A DNA stretch of 64,000 nucleotides from DATHXC01 sp035459965 (GTDB taxonomy: Bacteria > Pseudomonadota > Gammaproteobacteria > Burkholderiales > Methylophilaceae). Within the stretch, counting starts at the first letter, position 1, and the number at the start of each line of letters is the position of its first letter. Location of the stretch: contig DATHXC010000004.1 in the NCBI GenBank assembly GCA_035459965.1, forward strand, positions 248,001-312,000. Reading direction: 5' to 3'. The notes beneath the pieces were generated by a model. The model saw only the letters and a list, made by a program, of their open reading frames with translations, had not been told where the DNA came from and did not search any database. Below are positions 16,367-27,436 of the stretch, piece by piece. The translations under genes were made by a program, and so were the position numbers.

Positions 16367-16448
16367 GCTGAAACCTTTAGCTGCCACCGCTACTGAGCGG
16401 GGACTTATAGTTTAGAATTGTTACTTTAAAGATTTTAGAGCATCTGTG

Positions 16449-17096
16449 ATGGCATGGTTTGATTTTGATGGTTTAAATTTTCTGGGCTTGCGCGTACTGA
16501 GCCTGCTATTTATCTTGGCCGCCTACCTGCTGGGCTCGGTTTCATTTGGCATTCTGGTGTGCCGTGCCTTTGGCCTGCCCGACCCGCGAACCACAGGCTC
16601 CGGTAACCCAGGCGCTACCAATGTGCTGCGCAGCGGTAAAAAAGCGGCTGCAGCGCTCACATTGCTGGGCGATGCGCTCAAGGGTTGGATTGCCGTGTGG
16701 CTGGCGCTGCGTGCTGGCTTACTGATGTGGGAGGTTTGTGCGGTGGCGCTGGCAGTATTTCTTGGGCATTTGTACCCAATTTACTATCGCTTCAAAGGCG
16801 GTAAGGGCGTGGCGACTGCGCTGGGAGTGATGCTGGTATTTTCTCCCTGGTTAGGGCTGGCTGCCTTGGTGACGTGGGTACTGGTATTTGCAGCAACGCG
16901 CTTTTCATCATTGGCGGCCATCACCGCTGCTGCATTGGCGCCGATCTATGCTTACTTTCTGATGCCGGGATATATCGATTATGTGTGGACGACTCTGGCT
17001 TTGAGCGTGTTGCTGGTCTGGCGGCACCGCAGCAATATCCGCAAATTGTTGGATGGCACTGAAGCAGGGTTTGGCAAAAATGTGGCGTCTAAGTAA
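16449..17096 (+). CDS. plsY: Glycerol-3-phosphate acyltransferase PlsY
   Basis: 215 residues with five predicted membrane helices. Uses acyl-phosphate to acylate glycerol-3-phosphate, the first step of phospholipid synthesis. The three conserved loops are visible: LLGSVSFGILVCRAF, TTGSGNPGATNVLRSGKKAA and FLGHLYPIYYRFKGGKGVAT. ATG at 16449 chosen over the GTG immediately before it. Divergent from folB. Confidence 0.94.
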   Translation: MAWFDFDGLNFLGLRVLSLLFILAAYLLGSVSFGILVCRAFGLPDPRTTGSGNPGATNVLRSGKKAAAALTLLGDALKGWIAVWLALRAGLLMWEVCAVALAVFLGHLYPIYYRFKGGKGVATALGVMLVFSPWLGLAALVTWVLVFAATRFSSLAAITAAALAPIYAYFLMPGYIDYVWTTLALSVLLVWRHRSNIRKLLDGTEAGFGKNVASK

Positions 17097-17112
17097 TTTA
17101 GATATTCAAGCG

Positions 17113-18126
17113 CTAGGGCGTTTGCAGCTCGCTTAAATCCCAGCGTGGTTTTACCGTAAAACTGTGGTTTCCCTGTTGCGCATTCTGCATGCGCATGGCA
17201 CCGGCAAAAGCAATCATGGCGCCGTTGTCAGTACAGAATTCCAGGCGTGGATAATGCACTTTGCAAAGCTTGCGTTTAGTGGCGGCATTCAGTTGTTCCC
17301 GCAAGCGCTTGTTAGCACCTACTCCACCGGAGACGATGAGGTTATCAAGCCCTGTTTGCCGTAAGGCAGCCATGCATTTAATGGTCAGTATTTCGGTGAC
17401 GGCTTCCTGGAACTCATAAGCAATGTCCGCCTTGGTCTGTTCGTCTTTGTCGTTGCTATTAGCCAGTGTCAGTACTGCAGTCTTTAATCCGCTAAAGCTG
17501 AAATTCAAATCGCCGCTATTCAGTAAAGGTCTCGGTAACTTGAATCTACCTGCTTTGCCCTGCGCTGCCAATTTGGCGACTGCCGGCCCGCCGGGATAGC
17601 CCAGCCCAAGCAGCTTGGCTGTTTTATCAAAAGCTTCACCAGCAGCGTCATCCAGGGTGTCACCAAGCAGCTCATAATCGCCTATGCCAGTCACTCGCAT
17701 TAGCTGGGTATGCCCACCGGATACCAGCAGCGCTACAAAAGGAAATTGAGGGGGATTTTCTTCCAGTAATGGTGCCAGCAAATGGCCTTCCAGGTGGTGT
17801 ACGCCGACGGTTGGTACATTCAGCGTAAATGCCAGCGCCTCGGCAATGCTGGTGCCGACAAGCAATGCGCCAGAAAGACCGGGCCCCTGGGTATAGGCAA
17901 TACCGTCAATATATTTCAATGTGAGCTGTGCCTGATCCAGCACGATCTGTGTGAGCGGCAGGGCGCGGCGAATATGGTCGCGTGAGGCCAGCTCTGGCAC
18001 TACGCCACCGTATTCCGCATGCATCTCGATTTGTGAGTGCAATGCGTGCGACAGCAGGCCGCGTTCGGTATCATAAATGGCGATACCGGTTTCATCGCAG
18101 GATGATTCAATTCCTAACACTATCAT
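17113..18126 (-). CDS. tsaD: tRNA N6-threonylcarbamoyladenosine transferase subunit TsaD
   Basis: 337 residues. ASKHA-fold enzyme that adds the threonylcarbamoyl group to A37 of ANN-decoding tRNAs. N-terminus MIVLGIESSCDETGIAIYDT, metal-binding histidines in VGVHHLEGHLLAPL, and nucleotide motifs LVSGGHTQLM and FSFSGLKTAV. Divergent from rpsU, the very common tsaD/rpsU arrangement. Confidence 0.96.
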   Translation of the reverse strand: MIVLGIESSCDETGIAIYDTERGLLSHALHSQIEMHAEYGGVVPELASRDHIRRALPLTQIVLDQAQLTLKYIDGIAYTQGPGLSGALLVGTSIAEALAFTLNVPTVGVHHLEGHLLAPLLEENPPQFPFVALLVSGGHTQLMRVTGIGDYELLGDTLDDAAGEAFDKTAKLLGLGYPGGPAVAKLAAQGKAGRFKLPRPLLNSGDLNFSFSGLKTAVLTLANSNDKDEQTKADIAYEFQEAVTEILTIKCMAALRQTGLDNLIVSGGVGANKRLREQLNAATKRKLCKVHYPRLEFCTDNGAMIAFAGAMRMQNAQQGNHSFTVKPRWDLSELQTP

Positions 18127-18216
18127 TGGGTTACTACCACTAAGAAAGATCGACTAAATTTGGTCAAATTGAAAGAAGCGCTACATTAAATACTAGTGAA
18201 ATTAATCACATAAACG

Positions 18217-18245
18217 TTGATAAATTGCTAATGAGCCGCTAGAAT
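18217..18245 (+). promoter_or_regulatory. Candidate sigma-70 promoter of the rpsU-yqeY-dnaG-rpoD operon
   Basis: TTGATA (18217-18222) and TAGAAT (18240-18245) with exactly 17 bases between, giving a leader of about 45 bases before rpsU. Confidence 0.7.
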
Positions 18246-18296
18246 AGCAAACTTTTCCGCAATTTCGACCACAAATTTAAGCTAAAGAGAGACCGA

Positions 18297-18509
18297 ATGT
18301 CTAGTGTACGTGTAAAAGAAAATGAGCCGTTTGACGTAGCCCTTCGCCGCTTCAAGCGCATGATTGAGAAGACTGGCCTGTTGACCGACCTGCGCGCTCG
18401 TGAATTCTACGAGAAGCCAACCTGGGAGCGCAAGCGTAAAGCTGCAGCTGCTGTTAAGCGTCACTATCGCCGTATCCGCAATCAAACACTCGCTCCAAAA
18501 CTGTACTAG
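18297..18509 (+). CDS. rpsU: Ribosomal protein S21
   Basis: 70 residues, full-length S21: SSVRVKENEPFDVALRRFKR at the N-terminus and the basic C-terminal EFYEKPTWERKRKAAAAVKR region. Ribosome site AAAGAGAGACC before the ATG. First gene of the macromolecular synthesis operon, a classic order linking translation, replication priming and transcription. Confidence 0.96.
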   Translation: MSSVRVKENEPFDVALRRFKRMIEKTGLLTDLRAREFYEKPTWERKRKAAAAVKRHYRRIRNQTLAPKLY

Positions 18510-18530
18510 TTTTAGTTGTTGGAGTCTGCT

Positions 18531-18977
18531 GTGTCGTTGAAAGCGCGTATCTCTGAAGATATGAAAAACGCAATGCGCGCTAAAGAAAGTGCGCGTTTGG
18601 GTGCAATCAGGTTGTTGCTTTCAGCCATCAAGCAGCGTGAAGTAGATGAGCGTATCGAGCTCGACGACACACAAGTGGTCGAGGCGATAGAAAAAATGCT
18701 CAAGCAGCGCCGCGATTCAATCTCACAGTACGAAGCCGCCAATCGTCACGATCTGGCAGATGTTGAAAAGTTTGAAGTTGGTGTATTGCAGGAGTATCTC
18801 CCGCAAGCACTGACGGAAGATGAAGTCAGTGCAATCATCGAGAAAGTAGTGGCTGATACTGGCGCTGCGGGTATCAAGGATATGAGCAAAGTGATGGCTG
18901 CAGTCAAGCCGCTGGTAGTTGGGCGTGCTGACATGGGTAAAATCTCAGGCCAAATCAAGACAAGATTGAGTGCCTAA
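18531..18977 (+). CDS. yqeY: GatB/YqeY domain protein
   Basis: 148 residues. Starts SLKARISEDMKNAMRAKESA and ends with the helical YqeY tail (VGRADMGKISGQIKTRL) that resembles the tRNA-binding C-terminal domain of GatB. Function is not settled; members are conserved between rpsU and dnaG in many proteobacteria. The GTG at 18531 is chosen because of the GGAG site seven bases upstream; upstream TTG codons are less likely. Confidence 0.92.
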   Translation: MSLKARISEDMKNAMRAKESARLGAIRLLLSAIKQREVDERIELDDTQVVEAIEKMLKQRRDSISQYEAANRHDLADVEKFEVGVLQEYLPQALTEDEVSAIIEKVVADTGAAGIKDMSKVMAAVKPLVVGRADMGKISGQIKTRLSA

Positions 18978-19055
18978 GCAGTAAGCGTATCTATAATAAG
19001 ATTTGCAATTAAAGCCAGTGAATCACTAAGTAAAAATAAATAAGTAAGCAGAATC

Positions 19056-19081
19056 AAAAGGAGCTCAAAGCTCCTTTTTTG
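19056..19081 (+). terminator. Terminator or attenuator after yqeY
   Basis: Stem AAAGGAGCT/AGCTCCTTT with a three-base loop and six T. It lies inside the macromolecular synthesis operon and probably limits read-through into dnaG, as terminators do in E. coli's homologous operon. A weak promoter-like TTGACA (19084-19089) with TGTAGT 17 bases later follows. Confidence 0.85.
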
Positions 19082-19227
19082 TTTTGACAGCTTAAATTAT
19101 CATGCCTGTAGTACGACTCAGCGCATCAAACTTAAATTGTTGAGAAGGGATTGTGAATTTTTGAAATGAGCCACTCTTACGCGCCGCCTTCTCACTCAAT
19201 AATTCTCAGTTTAATCATCACTACTGC

Positions 19228-21048
19228 ATGATCCCGGATAGCTTTATTCAGGAGCTCATCAACCGCGTTGATATCGTCGACGTAGTTGATAAAAGCGTGC
19301 CCTTAAAGAAAGCAGGCGCTAACTACTCTGCCTGTTGCCCGTTCCACAACGAAAAATCACCGTCCTTCACGGTCAGCCCTACCAAGCAGTTTTACCATTG
19401 TTTTGGTTGTGGTGCGCACGGTACAGCGATTAGTTTCCTCATGGAGTACCAGGGCCTGAGTTTTGTCGAGGCGGTGAACGACCTGGCCAAGATGGTGGGG
19501 ATGATCGTCCCGCAGGAAACGCGGGAAGTAAGTGCGGAACAGCATGCCCAGCAAAAAGCGCTTCCCGGCATGCAGGAGGTGCTGCAACAGGCATTGAATT
19601 ATTACCGCGGCGAGCTCAAAAAGTCGCCGCGTGCCATAGATTATCTGAAAGCGCGTGGATTAAGCGGCCAGGTCGCTGCGCGTTTTCAAATGGGTTATGC
19701 ACCATCCGGCTGGCAGAATCTGGCCGAGGTCTTTCAGAACTACGATTCCGATGTATTGCAGACAGTTGGCCTGGTCGTGGAAAACGAACAGGGGCGGCGT
19801 TATGACCGCTTCAGGGATAGAGTGATGTTCCCTATCCATGACCAGAAAGGCCAGGTCATCGGCTTTGGTGGGCGAGTGATAGACCCTGGGGCCGCAGGGG
19901 CCCTCCCCGGCGGAACGGCTGCTGAAGCAGCTCGGTCCGATGCGAAAGATACCCCTAAGTATTACAACTCACCGGAAACTCCGCTGTTTCAAAAGGGTCA
20001 TGAATTATATGGTGTGTTTCTGGCGCGCAGCGCGATACGCGCTGCCGACCGTGTGTTGGTAGTCGAAGGCTATATGGATGTGGTGGCGCTGGCGCAATAC
20101 GGGATTGAGTATGCGGTAGCTGCACTCGGTACGGCGACGACGCCTTTTCATATCACCAAGCTCATGCACCAAACTGACAATATCGTATTCTGTTTTGATG
20201 GCGATAATGCAGGCAAGAAGGCTGCATGGCGTGCAGCGATGAATGCATTGCCGGCACTCACGGATGGATTGCGCTTGAGCTTTCTGTTTCTGCCAAATGA
20301 GCATGACCCCGATAGTTATGTCAGGGAATTCGGCAAAGAAGCGTTTGAAGATGCAATGAAAACGGCCTTGCCATTGTCTCAATACATTGTGCAGTACCTA
20401 AGTGCAGAAAACCCATTGCAGTCACAGGAAGACAAGGTGCAGTTCCTGAACGAGGCAGAGCCCATCCTCAAGCAGATTCAGGCACCAAGATTGAGCCTGC
20501 TGTTAAGCAAGCGGATCGCAGAGCTGGCGGATGTATCATTGGATGAGATTCGCGGCATGATCAAGATGCCCAGCCCGCAACGCCAGCAAAAATCTATGCC
20601 GCGACAAGCGCGTACCACCATGTCCCTGCAGCGCAGGTTTGTATTGATGCTATTGATGCAGCCCGCACTGGCTAGCGCAGAAGACCTAGCATGGGCCATG
20701 GGCAGTAGCGAAGAGGATGTGCTGGTGAAAGTGTCGCTAGAAGCCGCGCTTGCTTATCCAAACTCCAAGCCTGGCGCCATTTTGCATAGCCTGGAAGGCA
20801 AGGTGGACGGGCGCATCATGCGTGAGATGGAACGGGAATTGCATCTGCTGGACGAAAGTTTGGACATCGCTCTTGAATTCCAGGGCGCGCGCAAGCACTT
20901 AATAGAGATGTATACGCAACGCGGTCATTCCGTGTTGCTGGATAAACTGAAAGAGAAAAGCTTAAGTGAACTGACCGAGCAGGAAAGAGCCCTGCTCAAA
21001 TCGATGGGTACTAAATCTATGGTCAATGGTACTAAAAATAGTGTGTAG
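19228..21048 (+). CDS. dnaG: DNA primase DnaG
   Basis: 606 residues, typical length. N-terminal zinc-binding domain with CPFHNEKSPSF and FYHCFGCGAHGTAISFLM, the RNA polymerase domain with FGGRVID, the Toprim site VVEGYMDVVALAQYG and FDGDNAGKKAAWRA, and a C-terminal helicase-interaction domain. Makes RNA primers for replication. The linker (about residues 225-245) contains an Ala/Gly-rich insert around GAAGALPGGTAAEAARS that is not part of the core. Confidence 0.96.
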   Translation: MIPDSFIQELINRVDIVDVVDKSVPLKKAGANYSACCPFHNEKSPSFTVSPTKQFYHCFGCGAHGTAISFLMEYQGLSFVEAVNDLAKMVGMIVPQETREVSAEQHAQQKALPGMQEVLQQALNYYRGELKKSPRAIDYLKARGLSGQVAARFQMGYAPSGWQNLAEVFQNYDSDVLQTVGLVVENEQGRRYDRFRDRVMFPIHDQKGQVIGFGGRVIDPGAAGALPGGTAAEAARSDAKDTPKYYNSPETPLFQKGHELYGVFLARSAIRAADRVLVVEGYMDVVALAQYGIEYAVAALGTATTPFHITKLMHQTDNIVFCFDGDNAGKKAAWRAAMNALPALTDGLRLSFLFLPNEHDPDSYVREFGKEAFEDAMKTALPLSQYIVQYLSAENPLQSQEDKVQFLNEAEPILKQIQAPRLSLLLSKRIAELADVSLDEIRGMIKMPSPQRQQKSMPRQARTTMSLQRRFVLMLLMQPALASAEDLAWAMGSSEEDVLVKVSLEAALAYPNSKPGAILHSLEGKVDGRIMREMERELHLLDESLDIALEFQGARKHLIEMYTQRGHSVLLDKLKEKSLSELTEQERALLKSMGTKSMVNGTKNSV

Positions 21049-21112
21049 TTTTAAGGTATAATACTGGGTTTTTCCGTAACCACATATTAGGTTCAGGGGA
21101 TAGAGGTCGCGC

Positions 21113-23026
<1,914 letters not shown>

Positions 23027-23044
23027 AACTATAATACGTTTTTC

Positions 23045-23123
<79 letters not shown>

Positions 23124-23147
23124 GAATAATTATAAGTAACAACAACT

Positions 23148-23173
23148 TAAGCCACCTTTCGGTGGCTTTTTTA
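23148..23173 (+). terminator. Terminator after tRNA-Ile2
   Basis: Stem GCCACC/GGTGGC (23151-23166) with a four-base loop, followed by TTTTTTATT. Confidence 0.88.
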
Positions 23174-23303
23174 TTATTAAACCGTAACACACTAATGTTG
23201 TATATTAGAACTAATTAACTATCTGACAGGCAGCAAAATGGCACAATATAGAAAATGGTCTTTGCTTTTCAACGATGCCAATAGCCTAAGAAATAAGGTC
23301 AAT

Positions 23304-23852
23304 ATGCATAAAAATAATCTGTATCTAGTTATCTTGTCAGCTTTATTACTGTTTATCTTTACAAGCAAATCTGCTTTAGCTGGAGAACAACTCAGCGATC
23401 AACAACTACAAGCTTTAGGAATTTCACCATCAGAGCTCAAGACCCAGTTAGTTACTTATTACGGAGTTACTTCCCACTACACACATTGGATTGGGTTGTT
23501 GAAGCGTAACGTTGTTTTAACCAATGAATCGCTATATGTCATTGATGAAGATGGCCCGAGTATAGAGGTTGTTTTGCCATTATCAAAAATCAAAAGTGTG
23601 GAGATTGTACGTACTAGCTCACTATTCGGAAAAATGGCGAAGATAGAAGTGGACACCGATATTGCATTCTTAATGTTTATGTTCCAGCCTGGTAAAGCTG
23701 CAACCGGAGAAACGCTATATTCTGGTTTGATAAAGGAAGGTGTAAGAGAGTCTGTTAGCACAATGGTGAAAGATAATTCAGACGAAGGTAAGCACAAAGT
23801 GCGGACGCTTCTACCTTTAAAGGAAAAGGAGTTAAGTGATGGGAAAATTTAA
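23304..23852 (+). CDS. Secreted hypothetical protein, tandem paralogue A
   Basis: 182 residues from the ATG at 23304, which gives a clean signal peptide (hydrophobic YLVILSALLLFIFTSKSALA); an upstream in-frame ATG at 23238 would add 22 polar residues before it. The mature part has an N-terminal helix (LSDQQLQALGISPSELKTQL) and a beta-rich region with VLTNESLYVIDEDGPSIEV and VLPLSKIKSVEIVRTSSLFG, recalling a small pleckstrin-homology-like fold; I cannot name a family. The next gene is a diverged copy with the same layout. Base composition is more AT-rich than the housekeeping genes around it. Function unknown. Confidence 0.72.
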   Translation: MHKNNLYLVILSALLLFIFTSKSALAGEQLSDQQLQALGISPSELKTQLVTYYGVTSHYTHWIGLLKRNVVLTNESLYVIDEDGPSIEVVLPLSKIKSVEIVRTSSLFGKMAKIEVDTDIAFLMFMFQPGKAATGETLYSGLIKEGVRESVSTMVKDNSDEGKHKVRTLLPLKEKELSDGKI

Positions 23853-24354
23853 TCGGGCGCTGATTCAAGTCATATATGGAATGCTCTTTTCACTATGCCT
23901 ATTGATTACTATCCCTGCTTACGCTGGTGCAGTGTTGAGTAATGAGAAAATGGAAAGCTTGGGTGTAAATCCTGCAAATGTTATTGATCAAATCTCTGGT
24001 GCATTTGCAATGACCTCATTACAAAGTGCATTTGCTTCTTACAACACACGCTTCTTCGTTCTAACTAATGACACTTTGTATGTGATCGCACCTGATGAGA
24101 GAGGTATAGAAATGACGTTGCCATTATCGCGGATTCAAACAGTGGCAGTTGAGTCTGGTGGCTTATTTGGTACAGGAAGAGATATTGAATTAAAGACAGA
24201 TTTAGGAGTTCTAATTTTAAATTTTAGTATAGGCAGGAATGTCGAAGCCGATAAATTTTATGGTGAGATAACTGCAACTGGAATAAAAGTCGCCAAATTT
24301 ATGGGTAAACGGACAAATAAAATGGAAGGTAGATATGCAATCCGTACCTATTAA
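23839..24354 (+). CDS. Secreted hypothetical protein, tandem paralogue B
   Basis: 171 residues. Signal peptide (GMLFSLCLLITIPAYAGA), then LSNEKMESLGVNPANVIDQI and VLTNDTLYVIAPDERGIEM with TLPLSRIQTVAVESGGLFG, matching paralogue A motif for motif (VLTN-x2-LYVI, LPLS-x-I, LFG). It overlaps A by 14 bases and has ribosome sites AAGGAAAAGGAG in the end of A, so the pair is co-translated and the two products may act together. The ATG at 23839 is preferred to the GTG before it. Confidence 0.72.
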   Translation: MGKFNRALIQVIYGMLFSLCLLITIPAYAGAVLSNEKMESLGVNPANVIDQISGAFAMTSLQSAFASYNTRFFVLTNDTLYVIAPDERGIEMTLPLSRIQTVAVESGGLFGTGRDIELKTDLGVLILNFSIGRNVEADKFYGEITATGIKVAKFMGKRTNKMEGRYAIRTY

Positions 24355-24391
24355 ATTCAGCTACGGCATTCTTGTGGTGAAATGATAATAA

Positions 24392-24613
24392 AAAGCCCCA
24401 GTTAGTGCTAATCAAATTTTCTTCACTAACGATCCTTCACACTACATATTGAAGGATGAAATTGGTAAGTCTTCAGATACGTTGTGGATCAAATTTTATC
24501 AGGCCGCCAAACCTAAAAATATGCATACGGAATACGATATTATTGATATGTTTCTTAAGGCTCATGCACAGCGTATTGCACCGCCAGCAGAAATTCCAGA
24601 CTTTGATTTATAG
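24392..24613 (+). pseudogene. Remnant reading frame without a start
   Basis: An open frame bounded by TAA (24389-24391) and TAG (24611-24613) reads protein-like sequence: SSDTLWIKFYQAAKPKNM, then YDIIDMFLKAHAQRIAPP and AEIPDFDL. No sensible start codon or ribosome site precedes it, so it looks like the C-terminal remnant of a lost gene. I do not recognise the family. Together with the next two entries it accounts for the roughly 860 bases between paralogue B and the autotransporter. Confidence 0.4.
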
Positions 24614-24698
24614 TCAGCGACTGCCCAAGAAAGACTTTGTAAATACAAGTATTGTTATCCTTTTAACAGCTTAGGATTCCCCTAGATATTTTCTTAAC

Positions 24699-24977
24699 GT
24701 GCTTGATATAACGAGAGCATTAATTAACTTGAAACCAACGCTACATACAGAAATAGAATTCACCGGCCGTGACCACATCAAGGACTTCATCCGTAGCGAA
24801 GAGCCTGATGATTTGGAGCTGAAGAAAGAACTTGTCCGCCGGATTAAATCTGGCGAATCACTTTTGGCTATTACTGAGTTTTACCAATGCCCGCTGGCAT
24901 TGAAGTCATCCAGCAGGCCCGCGCTTATTGGCACTGAGGAAGGCGATAAACTTGTGATGGTTGAAAGGCTGAAGTAA
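24699..24977 (+). CDS. Small hypothetical protein
   Basis: 92 residues from a GTG with no evident ribosome site. Reads as plausible soluble protein: EFTGRDHIKDFIRSEEPDD and LELKKELVRRIKSGESLLAI, ending GTEEGDKLVMVERLK. Could be a genuine small gene or another gene remnant; it sits in a decayed, AT-rich segment. Function not recognised. Confidence 0.35.
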   Translation: MLDITRALINLKPTLHTEIEFTGRDHIKDFIRSEEPDDLELKKELVRRIKSGESLLAITEFYQCPLALKSSSRPALIGTEEGDKLVMVERLK

Positions 24978-24992
24978 ACAATCCTATCTAGC

Positions 24993-25151
24993 CTATTTTT
25001 GCTGCTGCTCAAGTCTGTGACACGCAAGAACTGAGAGGTGATTCTCTCCTTCATTGGCTTAAGAATATCCCCGTTCGTGCCGGTAATAGCTTTACCAAGC
25101 GATTCGTTGTGAACAAGCAACCATGCGGTTTCCAGGCACACTGCTCAGTGT
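24993..25151 (+). pseudogene. Second orphan coding remnant
   Basis: After an in-frame TAG near 24991 an open frame reads PIFAAAQVCDTQELRGDSLL, then HWLKNIPVRAGNSFTKRF and VVNKQPCGFQAHCSV before TGA (25149-25151). There is no start codon at the beginning; composition looks coding. Possibly the tail of a deleted gene. A minus-strand frame over the same bases was considered a shadow. Confidence 0.3.
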
Positions 25152-25217
25152 GAGTCCGACGCGAATTTCTACTTATCCTTTGGCCACTAATAATTTTTAT
25201 CAAGGCCTGGACATCAT

Positions 25218-27314
25218 ATGAATAGATCTGTTTCTGCCGGAATATTGTATTTCGGTATTGTTTTTGCAGGCCATGCTCACGCAGATGGCGTTTATCCAAC
25301 CGGGTTTCCCGGTACCAGTTATTTGGAAAGTTATATGACTGGTATATCAGCAGACGGATTGCATGCGATTGGTTTTGGTGCAAACGACTTAAATATTTTT
25401 CAGGGTAGTATTTTTAATTTTGATGGTAGTACATCTAACATCTTGTTGTTCTCCACACCGAACAGGTTAACCATCCCTTCGGCCATTAATGCCAATGGCA
25501 CAGTGGTGGTGGGCTATTACGATGATGGAGCTGGTGGACCGGGCTTTCGCTGGGTTAAAGATAACAGTGGCTCGCCCTCAGGTGGCACATTTACCCAGCT
25601 TGCCTATTTACCTGGTGGTGTTGGAGGTGCAGCCCAGGGTATTAACTATGCAGGTGATGTGATGGTCGGCAAAAGCTATGAACCAGGGGTTGGCGATGTG
25701 GCAGTGCGCTGGGTATCAGACAATGCTGGTGGATTTACGATTACCTCCCTGGGCTCGCTGCCAGGAGGCTATGACAGTTATGCCCTTGGCACCAACGCTT
25801 TGGGTGACGTCGTGATCGGTTCTTCACGCAACAATACCGGGCAATTCGAAGCTTACCGATGGCAAGTCGATAATTCAGGTTCACCTTCTGGCGGCACGAT
25901 GAGGGGCCTGGGCTTCCTTGGCAGCGATACCTCATCTTATGCCAGCGGCGTTAATGCCAGCGGAAATGTTGTCGTTGGCGAGTCTATTTCCGGTGCGGGG
26001 CCGCAAGCTTTTCGCTGGGTATTAGATAATTCTGGCAGTAATTCCAGCGGCACAATGACAGGCCTGGGTTTTCTTCCGGGCGCTACGACCAGTAGCGCTA
26101 CAGCAGTTAACGCATCCGGGGATGTCGTGGTTGGTCGGTCTTTAGTAGCCTCCGATCAAATAGCTTTTCGCTGGACAGAGAATGGTGGTATGCAATCGCT
26201 TACAGCATGGCTTGCGCAATCGAATGTTTCTACGGCAGGCTTGGTCAGGTTATCTGAAGCTTCTGGTGTGAGTGCAGATGGAAACACTGTGGTAGGCAGG
26301 GCGGTGAATAGCAATGGCAATGTTGAAGGTTTTATTGCCAGGGCAACTGGTAATGTCGCAGATTCCGGTATTGTTGGGCTTAGTGACCTGGGTAATAGTA
26401 TCAGCCAGACATTGGCCTTATCAGGCCAGATGGACAGCCTGACAGGCACGATGCTGAATGGTGCGCATCACCGCACGCTGATGGATAGCGCAATAGGCAA
26501 TGGCGATAACTGTGGTTGGGTCAGTGGAGATGTTGGCCGTGTCTATCGTCAAGCCAATGGCTATATTGGCATGGCTGAAGTTGGCGCCTGCCATCGCTTG
26601 GCAGGGGATGCCGTGATGGTCGGCATTGGCGTTGGTAGCAGCCATGCAGACCTCGACCTGGCCAATAATGGTCATAGCCGCCTTCAAGGTACTTATGGTC
26701 TGGCAGAAATAGACTGGAAGCTACCAAACACTTCACTGGTGGCATCGCTACTGGGCTCTTATGGGCAATGGGATGCAAACCTCAAGCGGGGCTATGCCGT
26801 CAGCGGCACCCAACCCTCAACTGGCAGCACAGACGTGAATGTATACAGTGTGAGAAGCAGGATTGATTGGCAGAATGCATTTTATCTTGGGCCAGTGAAT
26901 TTCACACCACGCTTGGCTTATACGGTAACCCGCTCTGATGTGGATACGTATCAAGAGAGGGGCGGCTCAGCGCCTGCTAGTTTTGGAGACCAGAACCACA
27001 CTTCCCAGGAAGCTCGCCTGGGGCTGACCGGAAAGTACAGCCTGAATGAGAAAGTAACGCTAATGGGCCATGGCGAAGCCGTGCACAGGTTCGACAGCCA
27101 TGGCGCTAGCTATCAGGCAAATATTAATGCGCTTGGAATTGGGATTAACCTGAAACAGACTGGCAACAGCGTGCAGCAGGATTGGGTGCGTATCGGGGCC
27201 GAAATTGATTACAAACTCAATCAATCAAATGTGATCAATGCCAGTAGCTTTATCGCGACTGCCGGCCAGGATGCCGACATCACTGCAGCGATGAGCTGGA
27301 AATATCTATTTTAA
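25218..27314 (+). CDS. HAF-repeat autotransporter
   Basis: 698 residues. Signal peptide (1-22, ending AGHAHA), a passenger of about 350 residues built from HAF-type repeats (recurring AxxVNASGDVVVGxS followed by AFRWxxDNSG and LGFLPG segments at about residues 90-380), a linker, and a C-terminal autotransporter beta-barrel of about 270 residues ending in the outer-membrane signature AMSWKYLF. The passenger would form a repetitive beta structure on the cell surface, probably for adhesion or matrix contact. It is followed by a hairpin and tRNA-Cys. Confidence 0.85.
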   Translation: MNRSVSAGILYFGIVFAGHAHADGVYPTGFPGTSYLESYMTGISADGLHAIGFGANDLNIFQGSIFNFDGSTSNILLFSTPNRLTIPSAINANGTVVVGYYDDGAGGPGFRWVKDNSGSPSGGTFTQLAYLPGGVGGAAQGINYAGDVMVGKSYEPGVGDVAVRWVSDNAGGFTITSLGSLPGGYDSYALGTNALGDVVIGSSRNNTGQFEAYRWQVDNSGSPSGGTMRGLGFLGSDTSSYASGVNASGNVVVGESISGAGPQAFRWVLDNSGSNSSGTMTGLGFLPGATTSSATAVNASGDVVVGRSLVASDQIAFRWTENGGMQSLTAWLAQSNVSTAGLVRLSEASGVSADGNTVVGRAVNSNGNVEGFIARATGNVADSGIVGLSDLGNSISQTLALSGQMDSLTGTMLNGAHHRTLMDSAIGNGDNCGWVSGDVGRVYRQANGYIGMAEVGACHRLAGDAVMVGIGVGSSHADLDLANNGHSRLQGTYGLAEIDWKLPNTSLVASLLGSYGQWDANLKRGYAVSGTQPSTGSTDVNVYSVRSRIDWQNAFYLGPVNFTPRLAYTVTRSDVDTYQERGGSAPASFGDQNHTSQEARLGLTGKYSLNEKVTLMGHGEAVHRFDSHGASYQANINALGIGINLKQTGNSVQQDWVRIGAEIDYKLNQSNVINASSFIATAGQDADITAAMSWKYLF

Positions 27315-27363
27315 TTTGGAAGTGGCTCTCCATTCACAAAAATAAGGTACATTTAAACTTGTA

Positions 27364-27399
27364 GCAGGATGCATTTATTTTCCTGCATCTATTTTATAG
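27364..27399 (+). terminator. Hairpin after the autotransporter
   Basis: GCAGGA (27364-27369) pairs with TCCTGC (27381-27386); an overlapping alternative pairs GATGCA with TGCATC. A TATTTTAT tract follows. Likely a weak terminator. Confidence 0.45.
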
Positions 27400-27436
27400 T
27401 TTGCTTGTCTCAAGCAGGCCAGTAAATCTGCTTAAT

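Noticed and set aside
24881..25141. Minus-strand frame of 86 codons in the decayed segment
   Set aside because: No ribosome site, it overlaps the end of the 24699 frame, and its composition is not better than the plus-strand frames.
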